Assembly: GCA_021442155.1 (NCBI GenBank)
Contig: CM038228.1
Location: 81,845,095-81,909,094, forward strand
DNA: 64,000 nt
Reading direction: 5' to 3'
Source of the DNA: Cymbidium sinense
Taxonomy: Eukaryota; Streptophyta; Magnoliopsida; Asparagales; Orchidaceae
Below, one piece after another: positions 25,885-39,377 of this stretch. Positions within the stretch are counted from its first letter, which is position 1. Each line of letters opens with the position of its first letter. A program made the position numbers and the translations under genes. Under the pieces are notes generated by a model, which worked only from the letters and a program-made list of their open reading frames with translations, had not been told where the DNA came from and made no database searches.

Positions 25885-26344
25885 ATTTATAAATATGACT
25901 TAATGATTAATATTTTTATACAAAAAGATGAAAATTGTCTTTCATAGATTTTTTCGAATTATCATTTTATTTCAAAGAACACAAATACTAAAATTTTAAA
26001 TTATTTTAAATACGAATAAAATAATTTTAAAATGAGTAAAATATAAATATTAAAATTTAAAGATATTTTAAATATGAGCGGAATACAAATAAAAATTTAG
26101 CTCCGCTCATTTACAGCAGTAGACATATCTAAACCGCTAACCCAATGTATACCTATTCCTCGGGCCCTAGGTAAGTCTGATTAGAAGTCTCAATAGAATT
26201 GGGGGGCGATTGGCCAATTTCAGTTCTTCTGCTATTCAAGCTTATTGGGCCTAGTTCTTTTCAAGCAATTCTAAAATGAGTTCATTCAGATGGCCCATTT
26301 AAAATCTGGCTGAGCCCAAAATTTTAAAGAAATAAAAATAGGAA
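25033..26344. other. AT-rich intergenic DNA with (TA)n at 25798-25881
   Basis: No gene is visible. The (TA)n array is 84 bases. 26100-26330 is a less AT-rich island with 'cctcgggccctaggt' and 'attgggcctagt', but it has no open frame or known motif that I can support. Confidence 0.6.
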
Positions 26345-26578
26345 ATTTACATACATAGCATACCATTCTCTTATATTTATATATCTAAAACCTAAACTTT
26401 GATATTTATAAATATAGTATTATTCATGTGCTTTAAAAATTATATTTCATTTTAAAAAAATAATAAAAGTGTTATTTTTGATGTAATAATAAAGAATTAG
26501 AAGCTACATATATATAAATATTAAAATTTAGTTATTAGATATGTTAATATACAAGAATTTTATACTTTATATGTAAAT
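26345..26578. mobile_element. MITE copy 1 (long inverted ends, about 234 bp)
   Basis: The left end ATTTACATACATAGCATA is mirrored by the right end, whose reverse reads ATTTACATATAAAGTATA. The similarity continues inward ('attctcttatatttatatatc' against 'attcttgtatattaacatatc' read in reverse) for about 75 bases. Copies of the same design lie at 62670-62898 and 63063-63288. There is no coding capacity. The target duplication is not clear. Confidence 0.6.
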
Positions 26579-27198
26579 GACTCATAAAAATATCAAACTA
26601 TAATTTAAATGTTAAAGCAAATTCTCCATCGGTTGCAGAAGGCAAACTAGAGAAAGAAGCTTATAATGAATTGTCCAAAATATTAAAAAATTTCATAAAA
26701 CTACACGTTAATATAATAAATACGATCAAATATATCATTTTTTTATATTTAACTCATTAAATAAACAAGATTACAGAAATAAATTAAATTTAAAATGATT
26801 ATTAGATCCAATAAAATATAAAGAAAGTTTTTGATAGCCCTAATAATGATGAGGCTCCTAAATCTATCTTTTATTATCAAATTGATCTTATTTAGACATC
26901 ATAATTTGATGTGGCATAAGGAGTACAAGGAGAAATATTTCGACCAACCACAAGAGCCTAAAATAAGAAGAAAGTTATAGCTAAGGAATGACCCATGATA
27001 AGGCACAAAATGGAGTCATATAATTGAAAGTTATATTTTATGTGTGTAATTATTATTGTATATGACTATGTATGTATTTTAGTTTTAAATTTTTGAATAT
27101 TTAAAATTTGAAATTTTAAGTTCTAGAACTTTTTTTTTTAATTATTGTAATTCAAAAGTTTAAAATTTTGAAGTTCAAATTTTAAATATTTTTGGAGA
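26579..27198. other. AT-rich spacer
   Basis: No gene or repeat identified. A short non-repetitive stretch at 26900-27010 gives no recognisable protein. Confidence 0.4.
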
Positions 27199-27700
27199 AT
27201 GTTATGCAAATTAAATTGAAGATTGATTATTTGACTTTAAGAATGTCAAATAAATAATTCTCTCCTCCATTTTATTGGGAACCACTTATTTGGATGAAGA
27301 AATTATAATTGGAGCAATCAATATACCTTCAAAGGGAATCATTTGTTCATCCCCTTAAATCTCTCTCCCTCCTTTTATAAATGTGAAAATTGATGAGAAT
27401 TTGTTTAAATATTCATTTGCGGGAATGAAAATGACTTGAGTGTGTTTCAAAAAATTTTGAGAGTTTAATTCAAAGTGGCAATTAGGCTTGGTGACCAACT
27501 ACTTCTTTGAAGAGATTGAATGATCTTTTCCAAGGTTCAACCCTAGTCACTCTGATGAGTGTTTTGATTCTGGAGATTGAGTGCTACTTTTTTGGCTTCA
27601 AATTTTGGAGCAATCGTTTATTTAACTTTTCATTCCTTTTAATTCATTATCTACCAAGATAATATTGTCAAATAAATTAGTTGTTTAAAGATTATGTGAA
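27199..27700 (+). repeat. Possible LTR fragment
   Basis: It begins TGTTATGCAAATT after 'tttggagaa' (polypurine-tract-like), carries TATAAATG at 27378-27385 after a CT-rich stretch, and continues in LTR-like style. I found no partner copy in the window, and the neighbouring copia remnant runs on the other strand, so this is a weak call. Confidence 0.3.
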
Positions 27701-27719
27701 ATTTTTGAGTTTATTTGCA

Positions 27720-29420
27720 TTCCATATTAAGCATTCTCTTAACCAATCTTTGAACCACGCTCTTAAATATTGTTTAACCCAAATAATGTCTTTTTTGCTT
27801 TGATACTTTGATTATGTACTTGAGCCAAATCTTGATAAGATCTTTACATACAATTTCTTCTCATGATCATCAAGTAAGAAGGCATTCTTTACATTGGGTT
27901 AATACACCTTTCAATCCTTGTTAGCTAGTTAAAGATATTAGAATTCTAACAACATTTACTTTAGAAATTGGAATAAAATATTTTAGATAATTAATCTCAT
28001 ATATCCGAGTGCAATCTTTGGCTACTAATTTAGTTTTATACTTTTCTAATGATCAATTAGATTCATATTTTCCAGTGAAGCACCATCTATACTTCACTAG
28101 TTTCTTTTCTCTTGTAACATAAGTAATTCTAATATTTTTGTTTTTTTTTGAAGGGCTTCTATTTCTTCTCTTATGATATTATTCTAATTAATATTATTTA
28201 AAGTGTTAAAGACTATTTTAGGGGAAAATTGCATACATACTAATAAAAAGGCTTGATAATTATAAGAAAATTCATATGATAAATATAATTATAAGGAATG
28301 CTTAATCAAAGCCTGTATTTCTTTTTTGTTGGCTTAATAACTTCTCCCAATAAATTTAGTGATAGTGAGTAATTTTACTAATTAAATTTGTGTGTATTGA
28401 GATTTGCTTCTTCTTAAGAAAATCTATAATAACTGAGTAATATATGGCTCTATTATAGACTTGATTTGGACGAGATTGACTATTTCATGAATATAATTGT
28501 TTTTTGGGATGAGGATTTAGAGAGGGCAATCTAAAAGAAATAATTCATTTATGAATGATGTTTCTTTTTTGGAAATAGTAATTAATAAATTATTGATATT
28601 TTTAAATAAAAGTGACAACAAAAAATATATACACCTTTCTAGTAAGAGAATGATAGTAATTGTATTTTCTTATGTGAGAGGATAGGTAATGAAATATATT
28701 GAATTGCTTAATGATCAATTTTTTTCTATTTTAAATTGCATATGAACAATATCAACACTTTAAAATATTTTAGGAAGAAGGTTATTTGAGATATTTATAT
28801 AGAAAAATAATTTATTTAGTTTAGGATGTGTATTTTCTTTAATTTTTCCCAAAGATTAGAATCCTTATGGTGTATATTTGTAAGAGCACTCATGTATTTA
28901 AATATTTTTCTAGAAAGCCTAATGAGAGTATAATTAAAATTGTCTTTGGCATTGTTTCATTAACTCTTTTACTTTAACACCAAATTAATTTTTGATCATA
29001 TAAAAAAGTTGGAAAAGCTTATATTACTTATGGTTTTTGATAAAATAAGCCAAACACATAGTGCAATTATCACAAAAAAATAAAAAATTTCTTGAGTTTT
29101 AGAGATATTAGTGGTAAAGGATGGCCCATCGATATCATTACAAATAAGAAAAAAGAAAAAAAAACAATTATGGTGCCACTCATTAAAAATTTAGTACATT
29201 TATGTTTTGCTAGTTCTCAAATATCATAATAAAATTCTTTTTTAAATAATTGAAAATAATAATGATAGGTGGACAAGACCTACGTCTTTGTGTACCTTAT
29301 AAATGCTATAGTTTTTGTCTTTCTTTTAAAAATCTATGAACCAATCACGATCTCTTTTAGATAGTTCTTTCAGTGTAATTAATAAATTGAATGAATATTT
29401 TATTTAGATTGAATCCTCAA
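27720..29420 (-). pseudogene. Ruined Ty1/copia pol fragment
   Basis: The minus strand carries copia RT sequence. The plus-strand text around 27870-27915 ('aagaaggcattctttacatt') and 27925-27960 ('ttagaattctaacaacattt') is the usual reverse of the copia RT region, followed at higher coordinates by degraded integrase-side sequence up to about 29420. No frame longer than a few dozen codons survives. There are no matching LTRs that I can define, and it is unrelated in detail to the copia at 38422-52170. Confidence 0.55.
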
Positions 29421-29851
29421 TTCCACGAGATCTTGAGAGCAATGTTAAGTAATGGTATTATACAAATGAAATGTGATAATACAATGATGAAGGTTGTACT
29501 AAATGGGACTTACTTATATGAGGAAATGATAAACACAATAACAATAAAAAAAATATTTGCAATATAAATGCTATAATTATATAAAAATAAAAGGAAATTA
29601 AGAGAATATAGTAATAAGGCCATAAGATTATGGTATATATATATATATAAAATGAAAAAGACACATTAATCGTGAGTCAATGGCATGATGACTGGGAATT
29701 GGAAGATGGAGATCCCACATTATTTTATCTTACAAGGTATATTTCAGAACATTTATTATTATTTGTACTTAGTTTATATGATGTGCATGTATATAGTGTG
29801 TTTGTGTATGTGTGTGTGTGTGAGTGAATATATATTATTATAATATATATA

Positions 29852-29896
<45 letters not shown>

Positions 29897-31959
29897 AAGA
29901 GAGAGAGATAAGAAATTAATAGAAAAAAAGTTGTAATACTCAAATGAAATCGTGGAAATATGATGCAGCCATCAATTGATTAAATTTGTATAATTTATTT
30001 ATTTGTTTCTATTAATCTTCCTTTTTCGATTTATATTTGAATTAGATTTCAGCTGCTCTCCAATAATTAGTTAGTATTAGACAATATTAAATTATGAGGT
30101 TGCATTATTTAGACTTCACTATTGCATAGGATAGGGGGTGGTTGATCACGTTGACCTCTGAATTTTTAACTGTGGCAAAAGGAAGGATCATGATCTGAAA
30201 TATAATCAATTAGTATCAATAAAACTGCATTATTTAACCTTTTATATTGCAAAGTCTGGAGGAACAGTTAGTTAATCACGTTGACCCCATCTGCACATTC
30301 TGAAATTTTTAGAAAAGATCACCCTTTCTACTCAGCAGCATCTCATCACCTGCAAGAAAAAAGAAAAAGAAAAAAAGCTACACGCGGTGCATGTAAAGAA
30401 GATAATCCGACCAATGATTGGCACAAATGTACAATGCAAGATTCAGGCATCATATATTAATCATCAGCCGCATTGAAAAAATGGAGTGCTTTTATATTAT
30501 CTTTCCAAGGGCTGCCACCAGTCGTTTTCTTGCTTTATAGGGTTTTAAAAAAAAAAAAGAAGAACAGCAAGCAAGCAAACAAATAAAGCCTTCGCTCTCT
30601 GCAGCTTAAATTCTTGAATAGTTGAATTTAGGCACGCGTGTAGCCGAAGCAAAAGGCCAACTTTCTGTCACTCTCAATGGAAAGAAAATGCATGGGGCCA
30701 GCCACCACCACGGCCATCACTTCACTTAACTGTACAAAATAGAAAGAATAGTCGACCACCACATCTTGCTTTGGATATCAGAAGAATGCGAATCGATCCA
30801 CTTATCTTCTTCCCTCAAAAGAAGTTCTCTTTTTGAAATGACTGTGTGTGTGAGAGAGAGAGAGCGCGCTTCCATTCGCATGGAGGTTACTGTAGGCCAC
30901 AACAAAAACTATAGTCTTTATTCTTGGTGGAAACTGGGCCTGTACGAGCGTAATTAAAGTTGATTTGCGCTGAAGAAGATGAATGTAGATAGAAGCAGAG
31001 AAAAGTATTTACAGTGTATGGTTTGTTTTTGATATGATTGTCTTTTTGTGTTGTCCTATGCTGAATAGTGTGGTGCTACGATGCGTGTTGAATGGATCAA
31101 ATAATAGTTCGATATTTTTTAAGTGTTGTAGATATTTGTTAAAATAATGTTTTTATAGTTCGGGATAGTTTTTATAGTTTTATTTTATTGATCGCTATTA
31201 TATTTTTGCCTCATATGGTTTTTGTTGTTGTTTCTATAACTTTTTTTATAGTGGGAGTCAGACTTTCATAATTAGATTTATTGAAGTGTGATGACGGCAT
31301 GATTTGTTTTTTTAAGAAAAAATTTTATGATACTCACTCAACTCTTAAAATTTAATTTTTCTCACAGTGATTATGCATTGTGATGGAGCTAAAATTTTTA
31401 AATAAGAGCACATTAATTACTTCTATTATTTAAAAGGGGCACATTAATTACTTACTAATCATATATATTACATACAATGATGTATTAAAAGTTAGGAAGG
31501 AAATGTGCTCCGTCGTCCTCCAACTTAAATTAATCGTTGATTATGTAACTAATTTTATAAATTAGTGTAGTGTCTCAAACATGCCTCAAATGAATATTTT
31601 TATAAATTGATATAATTATAATAGATATTTATAATCTTATTAATACATAGGTAATTAATGTTATTAGTTAATTTCATGACAAGTTCAAACTCATACAAAA
31701 TAACTTTTTGGGAAGTTATTTAAACTATAATTTTACATAAATTGCTTCCAACATTTATATAATGGAACTCTTGCTTACATTCTTTTGTTTTTCAAATATT
31801 TTAACTCTTATTTTCAACCAAAAAAAATACCCCATAGAAGCGGGCAGAACATAAGAAAATTTTGTCAAATGAATCCAATATATAAGAGCTTTATTGGATG
31901 AGGATGTTCTTCCAACTTTGTTAATCTTGTTGGTCACTATACTCTTATTGTGGGCAGAT
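29421..31959. other. Intergenic DNA, no gene supported
   Basis: It holds (TA)n and (GA)n microsatellites around 29840-29910 and a less repetitive stretch at 30300-30960. That stretch has short frames (for example 30766-30957) matching nothing I know. It could be low-copy or regulatory DNA, but there is no positive evidence. Confidence 0.5.
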
Positions 31960-34005
31960 ATATTCAAATAAGAAAAGTCAAAGTTAAGATTTAAGATGAA
32001 TAATAAAAATTAATCACATTAAAAGAAAATAAATAAGCATATTTATTGTCATTGGTTCATTGTTCATAAGGAAGCTAATGTTATGTGAAAAAAAGTAACA
32101 AATAAAATTAAGCAACTTGCTAAAGATAAAATCAATCAAAGGAAAAGCTTCTTTTAATAAGAATAGTGGTGAGTCAAGTAAAGAAAAGATAATAAATAAG
32201 AATCATTGTTATAAACCTTAGTGAAAAACTCAGAGAATTGGGAAAGATATAAAATGGCTTGTAGAGATTCTAAGAAAGCAATATATGATGCAAAAAATTT
32301 AGCTTTTAGTGATTTATATAATAGATTAGATATGAAAGAAGATGAAAGATGTATGTATAAGTTAGCCAACCAAAGAGATGAAAAAGTAAAGGCATAAAGT
32401 GAGGTGTATTAAGGATGAAAATAATAAAGTGCTTTTCTTAGAAAAGATATTGAAAATAGGTGGATGAGGTATTTTGATAAACTTTTCAATGAATGATCCG
32501 AAGAATTGATTTTAGCAACCTTAATACTAAAAAAAAATAGAGAATTTCATTTTATCATCGTTTAGTAAATCAAGTTTGAGAAGCTTTAAAGAAAATGAAA
32601 TGTGGAAAAATAGTAAGACCCGATAATATATTCAATGAAGTGTGGAAATGTTTAGGAGATCAAGGAATTTCTTCTTACAAATCTTTTAATGTTATTTTGA
32701 CTAAAAAAGATGTCAAATGAGTGGAGAAAGAGTTTGTTGGTTCCTATATTTAAGAATAAAGGTGATGAGTGCAAATTATATAGGAATTAAGTTAATGTGT
32801 CATACATTAAAATTATGGGAGAGAGTAATTGATAAGTTGATGTGATACAAAAGTTTCTCACAATCAGTTTGGTTTCATGCCAGGTAGATCTACTATGGAT
32901 GTTATACATTTGTTAAGAGGTTTGATGGAGAAGCATAAAGAAAGTAAGGAGGATCTACATATGATATTTATTGATTTAGAGAAAGCTTATGATAAAGTTT
33001 CAAGAGATGTTCTTTGGAGAGTTCTAACATAATGAGTTAATATTATATTGAAGTCATTAAGGATATGTATACTAGAGTTGTTACTTGTGTCCAAACACAA
33101 GAGAAGATTGACAAAATATTTTCCTATTTCGGTTGGATTACATCAAGGATCGCTTTTAAGCCCTTATCTTTTACTTTAATTATGGATGTTCTTATTAGGC
33201 ATTTACAGGAAGATGTACCTTGGTGTATGCTTTTGCGATGAAATTCTTCTTGTTAATAAGACTAGAGGGAGTCCAAGAGAAACTTGAATTATGGAGGTCA
33301 ACTTTAGAGTCTAAAGGTTGTTGTTTAAGTAGATCTAAAACTAAATATATGGAGTGTAATTTTAGTTTTAGAAGTTTCAATGATAGTGTTTTGACATTAG
33401 GTGAACAAGTCATTAATAAGAGTGAGCTTATCTATATTTAGGCTCTATTGTTCAAAATGATGGTGAAATAGATGGAGATGTTATTAGTAGAATTCAAGTT
33501 GGATGGTTGAAGTGGAGGAATGTATCCGGCCTATTGTGTGATAAAAGTTCCACTTAAACTTAAGGAAAAATTTTATAAGATGGTGGTAAGAATGACTTAT
33601 GGTGTGTAGAATGTTGGCCAATAAAAGAAGCATAAGATTAAGTTAAGTGTTAGAGATGAGGATGCTTAGGTGGATGAGTGGCTTTTACTCTTAGAGATAA
33701 AATGCAAAATGAGTATGTCGGAAAAGTTGGAGTACTCGAGATAAGATTAGAGAGAGTCCTTAGATGGTCTGGCCACATAAAGCATCACCATCCGATGACC
33801 CAATTTAGGAGAGTAGATGTATTAGATTTGTCTTATGTTAAGAAAGGTAGAGGTAGACCTAAAAAGACTTGGTTAAGATGTATTAAAAATGATTTTAGTA
33901 TACTTGAATTAAATGAGAATTTGACACATAATATGACATAATGGAGATGAAGGATTCATGTAGCTGACCTCACTTAGTGGGATTAAGGCTTGTTGTTGTT
34001 ATTGT
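31960..34005 (+). mobile_element. RTE-type LINE, 5'-truncated, plus strand
   Basis: RTE LINEs encode an endonuclease-reverse transcriptase. Readable blocks with frame changes are 'WERYKMACRDSKKAIYDAK' (about 32240), '[20 protein letters not shown]' (about 32860), '[19 protein letters not shown]' (about 32960; RT block with the first catalytic Asp), and the C-terminal 'VLRWSGHIKHHHPM...GRGRPKKTW' (frame 33678-33941). It ends 'cacttagtgggattaaggct' followed by a short TTG repeat, the typical plant RTE tail. The Y/FADD block is not readable. It is dead. Confidence 0.8.
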
Positions 34006-34381
34006 GGTTCATTGTTCAACGAAATAAGAAGTAATTAGGTTAAGAATAAGCTACATTTGCTAAATGTTTTTTCTAAAAATTCTTACTTGTGTGTGTGTGT
34101 GTGTGTATTGAATTACTATATTTTTACTGCTATAATTATACATATATAACTCCAATGTGATTTAATCTTCATATATTTAAGACAAAAGTACAAGTTATTC
34201 ATTTTCATCCAAGATGGTTGAGAGAATTAAAATGATATTTTTGCCTATGGAATAAACATATAATGTGACTATATCAGACTTAATATTTTCATACTAACAT
34301 TTAAATCTTGTTCCAAATAATATTCGCATTGGTGACAGAAGAAGAATTGAGAGGTCTAAGACATGGCAACAAGTATTGTCA
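34006..34381. other. Spacer between two RTE LINEs
   Basis: AT-rich, with a (GT)n run at about 34088-34106. No feature otherwise. Confidence 0.5.
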
Positions 34382-36520
34382 CAACAACAACAAGCTTTTA
34401 TTCCCACTATGTGGGGTCGGCTACATGAATCCTTCTTCTTCATTATGTTTTATTATGTGTCAAATTCTCATTTAATTCTAATAAGCTAAGGTCATTTTTT
34501 GTATATCTTAACCAAGGCTTTTTCGGTTTACCTCTAGCTTTCTTAATATAAGGCAAATCTAATACATCTACTCTCCTAATTAGGTCATCAGACGACGGAC
34601 GCTTTATGTGGTCAAATCATCTAAGGTGACTCTCTAATCTTATCTGCCCGAGCCACTCCAACATTTTCTTGAACATACTCATTTCTTATTTTATCTCTAA
34701 GAATAAAGACACTCATTCACCTTACCATATCTCTACAACACTTAACTTAGTCTTATGCTTCTCTTTTATTGGCCAACATTTTGCACCATAAATTATTGTA
34801 GGTCTTACTACCAACTTACAAAATTTTCCCTTAAGACTATTATATAATAGACCAAATGCATTCCTCCACTTTAACCATCCAACTTGAATTCTACCAATAA
34901 CATCTCCATCTATTTCACCATCATTTTGAACAATAAAGCTTAGATATCTAAATTGCTCACTCTTTTGCTAACTTGGTCACCCATTGTTATAATACTATCT
35001 AGAACTTCTAAACTAAAATTTCACTCTATATTTTAGTTTTAGATCTACTAAAATGAACACCTTTAGACTCTAACGTTGACCTCCATAATTCAAGTTTCTC
35101 TTGGACTCCCTCTCTAGTCTTATCAACAAAAAGATTGTCATTAGCAAAAAGCATACACCAAGGTACTTCTTCCTATAAATGTCTAGTAAGAACATCCATA
35201 ACTAAAGCAAAAAAGATAAGGACTTAAAGTGGTCCTTGATGTAATCCAACTCAAATAGGAAAATATTTTATTAATCCTCCTTGTGTTTGGACGCAAGTAA
35301 CAACTCTAGTATTCATAGCCTTAATGACTTGGATATAACCAATATCAACTCCTTTCTTTTCTAGAACTCTCTGAAGAACATCGCTTGAAACTTTATCATA
35401 AACTTTCTCTAAATCAACAAATATTATATGTAGATCCTCCTTACTTTCTCTATACTACATCATCAAATCTTTCAACAAATGTACGCATACATAGTAGATT
35501 TACCTGGCATGAAGCCAAATTGATTTCCAGAAAAATTTTGTATCGTATTGTAACATATGCTCAATTACTCTCTCCCATAATTTTAATGTATGAGACATTA
35601 ACTTAATTCATCTATAATTTGCACACTATGTGCATCACCTTTATTCTTAAATATAGAAACCAACAAACTCTTTCTCGCATCTGATATCTTTAAGTCTTTA
35701 AAATAACATTAAGAAGATTTGTAAGCCAAAAAATCCTTGATCTCTTAAATATTTTCACACTTATATTAGAACATTATCATGTCATACTTTTTTCCCACAT
35801 TTCATTTTCTTAAAGCTACCCTAACTTCAAATTTACTAATACGATAATAAAAATAAAATTTTTTATTTTTGTAAAGGATTTTAAGGTTGTTAAAATCAAT
35901 TGTATTTTCAAATCCTTCATTAAAAAGTTATCAAAATAACTCAACCACTTAATTTTAATATCCTTTTCTAAGAAAAGCGGTTTATGATTTTCATGTTTAA
36001 TATATTTCACTTGAACTAGAAATCTTTATCTCTCCTATCTCTTTGCTTGGCTAACTTATAGATACATCTATCACCTTTTAGTATCAAATCTATTGTATAA
36101 ATCACTAAAAATTAAATTTATTGCATCACATATTGCATTCTTAGAATCTCTATGGACTTTATACATTTCTCAATTCTCTAAATTTTTACATCTAAACCAA
36201 GTTTTATAACAATATTTTTTTTTTTTTTTTTATCTTTCTAGCACATTTTGACTCCACCAATTACTTTTATTAAAAAAAAAAAACTTTTCATTTTGATTCT
36301 CTAAGCATTTTTTACAACTTACTTAATTTCACTTACTTTTTTCTCACATTATATTAGCTTCCTTATGAACATCTCAAATTCTAAGCTATTGTAGCTTGTT
36401 TTTCTCTTAAAAATATTTTTATTAGTGTTTTTTAACTGTACACCCATCTAATCCTAAGATAATAATTTGATTTATTTTTTATATTCAAATCTTTCAACTT
36501 AAAATCTAAAATAACTATCA
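34382..36520 (-). mobile_element. RTE-type LINE, 5'-truncated, minus strand
   Basis: This is the reverse-complement relative of 31960-34005. It starts at its 3' tail (CAACAACAACAAGC, then 'cccactatgtggggtcggct') and runs through the C-terminal and RT regions to about 36520 ('ttagcttccttatgaacat' at 36355 mirrors 'ttcataaggaagctaatgtt' at 32065). The frame is broken throughout. It belongs to the same family as the plus copy but is clearly diverged from it. Confidence 0.8.
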
Positions 36521-38421
36521 AAATCTATATAAAAATAGCATAATTTAGCATTATCTTAAAATTATTGGTAAAATACTCTACAATAATGTTTTAAAATGCC
36601 AACAATAGAAATTCATTACTTAAGTTTTCTTTAATGGTTTAACTGCAATTGAGCAGTGATTAAAACCAACACCAAGGCTTATTTAACCCTTTTAATGCCA
36701 AATAGCCCCAAATTTTCTCTCTTGGCTCTCGCACTTCCCTCTCTCATCTATTTTAAAGCACTAGCTCTATCTTTACATGAAGCCAACTGCTAATCAACTA
36801 TTGTGTGCCAATGTGCCATCGATGTCCTCCTCGTCGCAAATGTTGACCCTCTTCTTCTTGTTGCCTTTGACTCTTCTCAATCTAAGGTTTTTTCCCCAAA
36901 AATTTGTTCTCCATATGATATGTTATCTTAGAAAAATGTAAGAAAAATGAAAATAGGTACCCATAAGTTTACTCAATACATAAAAAATAATTGAGAACTA
37001 TTAATAGTAAAATCAAAGAAGTTACAGTAGTAGATGGATATTATGCTTGTAATAATAAAATTAATTTAATTTTGTGGTGGTTAAAGTCATCATAAAAATC
37101 TTTTCTTTTTATTGTACGAAAGTCTATTTTTTCAATTAAGGAAGTTGTCACCCTATATAACATTATTAGATCCATCATGGTGGGAGATGCGATTATAGAG
37201 GCTTTTGTCACCAATAATAGCATCAATAAGAAAATAAAAGTCAATGTTGGAAGCCGACATGGTTATAATCTAGGAAGTGATGTATAGAGAAGTATAAGAA
37301 TCGATACTAGAGTTTCTTGAAAAATAGAGCATAATATTGACATGACATGCATCATCAAATACATCGATAATGGAGTAGCAAAACATATAAGAGTGTCATT
37401 GTTTAAGAAGATTGAGGGGAGATGGTGGTAGTGCCTTCAACCATGATGACTTCCATTACAATGAGAATGTTAATGTCAAAGTAATTAGTGATCCAATATA
37501 TCTTATAGAAGGCAATGAGAGCATTAATGTATATTTAATGCGAGCAAGATAAGGGATGACTATGGCTTCTAAAAATAAAAAATTTATTTTAGAAGAAAAG
37601 AGGCAAATTAGAAATTCAATAAATTCATTTGGGAATAAATTTTGACAAGAATAATAGTTTATTCATCTCAGATGCTAAAAAAGGATCACAGTACTTCAAT
37701 CAACAGCACATTTGGTGTCAAGTGCATTATGCTAAACCACAGAAGAGTTGTATATGCATTACAATATAATGATGAGGTTAAAAGATAGTCGCTAATAATA
37801 TTTTGAAAGAAAATTACATAAGTTCTTGAATAGGATTGCTAAAAGCACCTAAAACTATTTGTCCACAAAGGAGTTGAATCATCCCAATCAATGGATGAGA
37901 GAAAAGATTGCACTTTTAATCATTATAAGCTTATTTGATAAATATTTTTGGTCAATTACTTCCTAATTAAAACTTTCTCATATTAAAAAGATTTTATAGC
38001 TTAATATTTTTTTAATATTTTACAAATTAATATGTGTTTGTACATATATCAAAGTTTCACTCTAATGTCACATATACTCTCTATTTTTAATGGCTTTCAA
38101 AGAATGATACTACATGATATTGACCCAAGCTAAGAAGACAGAGAAAAAAGTATCACATTTATTTACACATTAATTATATAGAAATCAAGGAACATCTTTG
38201 AATTTGGATTAAAAAATTATTTTTCTTTGAAAATTTGTAAAATAAAATAAAAATAAAATAATTATAAAGGGCTTAGGTCATATTTGGGATCAATTTTATT
38301 TTACATTTTTAAAATTTTTTAATGGTGTTTTAAAAAATTAGTATATTTTAAGTATTTTTTATATATAAAAATAAATCATATAATTTTAAAAAATGTTCAA
38401 AAATAATTTTTGAGTATTTTC
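36521..38421. other. Intergenic DNA, no gene supported
   Basis: AT-rich with a somewhat more balanced stretch at 36680-36900. Short frames (for example 37041-37244) match nothing. The last 5 bases, TTTTC (38417-38421), are the likely left target duplication of the copia element. Confidence 0.5.
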
Positions 38422-38561
38422 TGTTCAAAAATATATGAAGATAAAATAAATTTATCTTTTTGGATCTCATGTCAAATCATCAAGAAGATTTATCGGAAGC
38501 ATACATGAATCCATGGAAGAGCTAATATGAGATTTTGCCCTTCTACTTCTAAAGGGGTGTT

Positions 38562-38609
<48 letters not shown>

Positions 38610-38899
38610 TTCTTTTCACTCAAGATGGGATGTGAGAAAAATAAAACCAACTCTTTAGAATGGGGACCATGACCCTATTTATACTGGAGTGCATTTCATT
38701 TTATTTTAGTCCATCATTAAAATAAAATAAAATGTATGGTCTCTGTATATGATAATTCCATATAAAATTAATAAGATGCCTCAAAAGCCTAAAATTAATT
38801 AATCTTTATTTGATCATAAAATTAATAGGCTTAAAAAATAAGATAGCAACTGATGTATAATTAAATTTATATGTGAGCTCACATTCAAAATTCTTAATA
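38422..38899 (-). repeat. 3' LTR of the copia element
   Basis: On the plus strand it runs from TGTTCAAAAATATATG to AATTCTTAATA (478 bp). It shares 'gaagataaaataaatttatc', 'aatccatggaaga' and 'ataagatagca' with the right LTR. It contains a (GA)n run at 38565-38607, matched by one in the right LTR. The expected terminal CA is changed to TA. Confidence 0.9.
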
Positions 38900-38913
38900 A
38901 TCTTCAACTTGGG
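38900..38913 (-). other. Polypurine tract of the copia element
   Basis: On the minus strand it reads CCCAAGTTGAAGAT directly before the 3' LTR. Plant copia elements usually have 'CCAAGTGGGAGA' here. This is where plus-strand DNA synthesis is primed. Confidence 0.6.
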
Positions 38914-39377
38914 TCACATATATTGCTTAAAAATTATATATTATTAAATACATTAAGAGCTCAATATTTGTTATCTTCAAAGAGGAATATCTTTAGATAA
39001 ACTAGTCTATTAATAATATTGACATAGAATCAAAGTAATCTTTGTTATAATTTTTCGATAACAAGACTCATCAGTGATCACTAAATTAACATAAGTAATG
39101 ACATAAATCAAGTATGGATGTGTAGCATGAAAATTCCATATAATGTGATCATATATCATGCCTATTTTTAACTGGCCCTATATTATAACTCAAAAGAATT
39201 ATAAACATAGTTTCTTTTATTTATGCTAAACTGCAATTGAAACTACATAACTTTATTTCAGAGTTTTCAACTATAAGATAATAATAATACTTTATTCTGA
39301 TCAGAAAAATATATTTATAATCATTGAACATCGTAAGCAAACTACCACTATGTTAGTCTATCATCAAAGTAAGTCAC

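Noticed and set aside
30766..30957. Short open frame in a less repetitive region
   Set aside because: It resembles no known protein, contains a GTGTGAGAGA repeat-derived part, and has no supporting signals.
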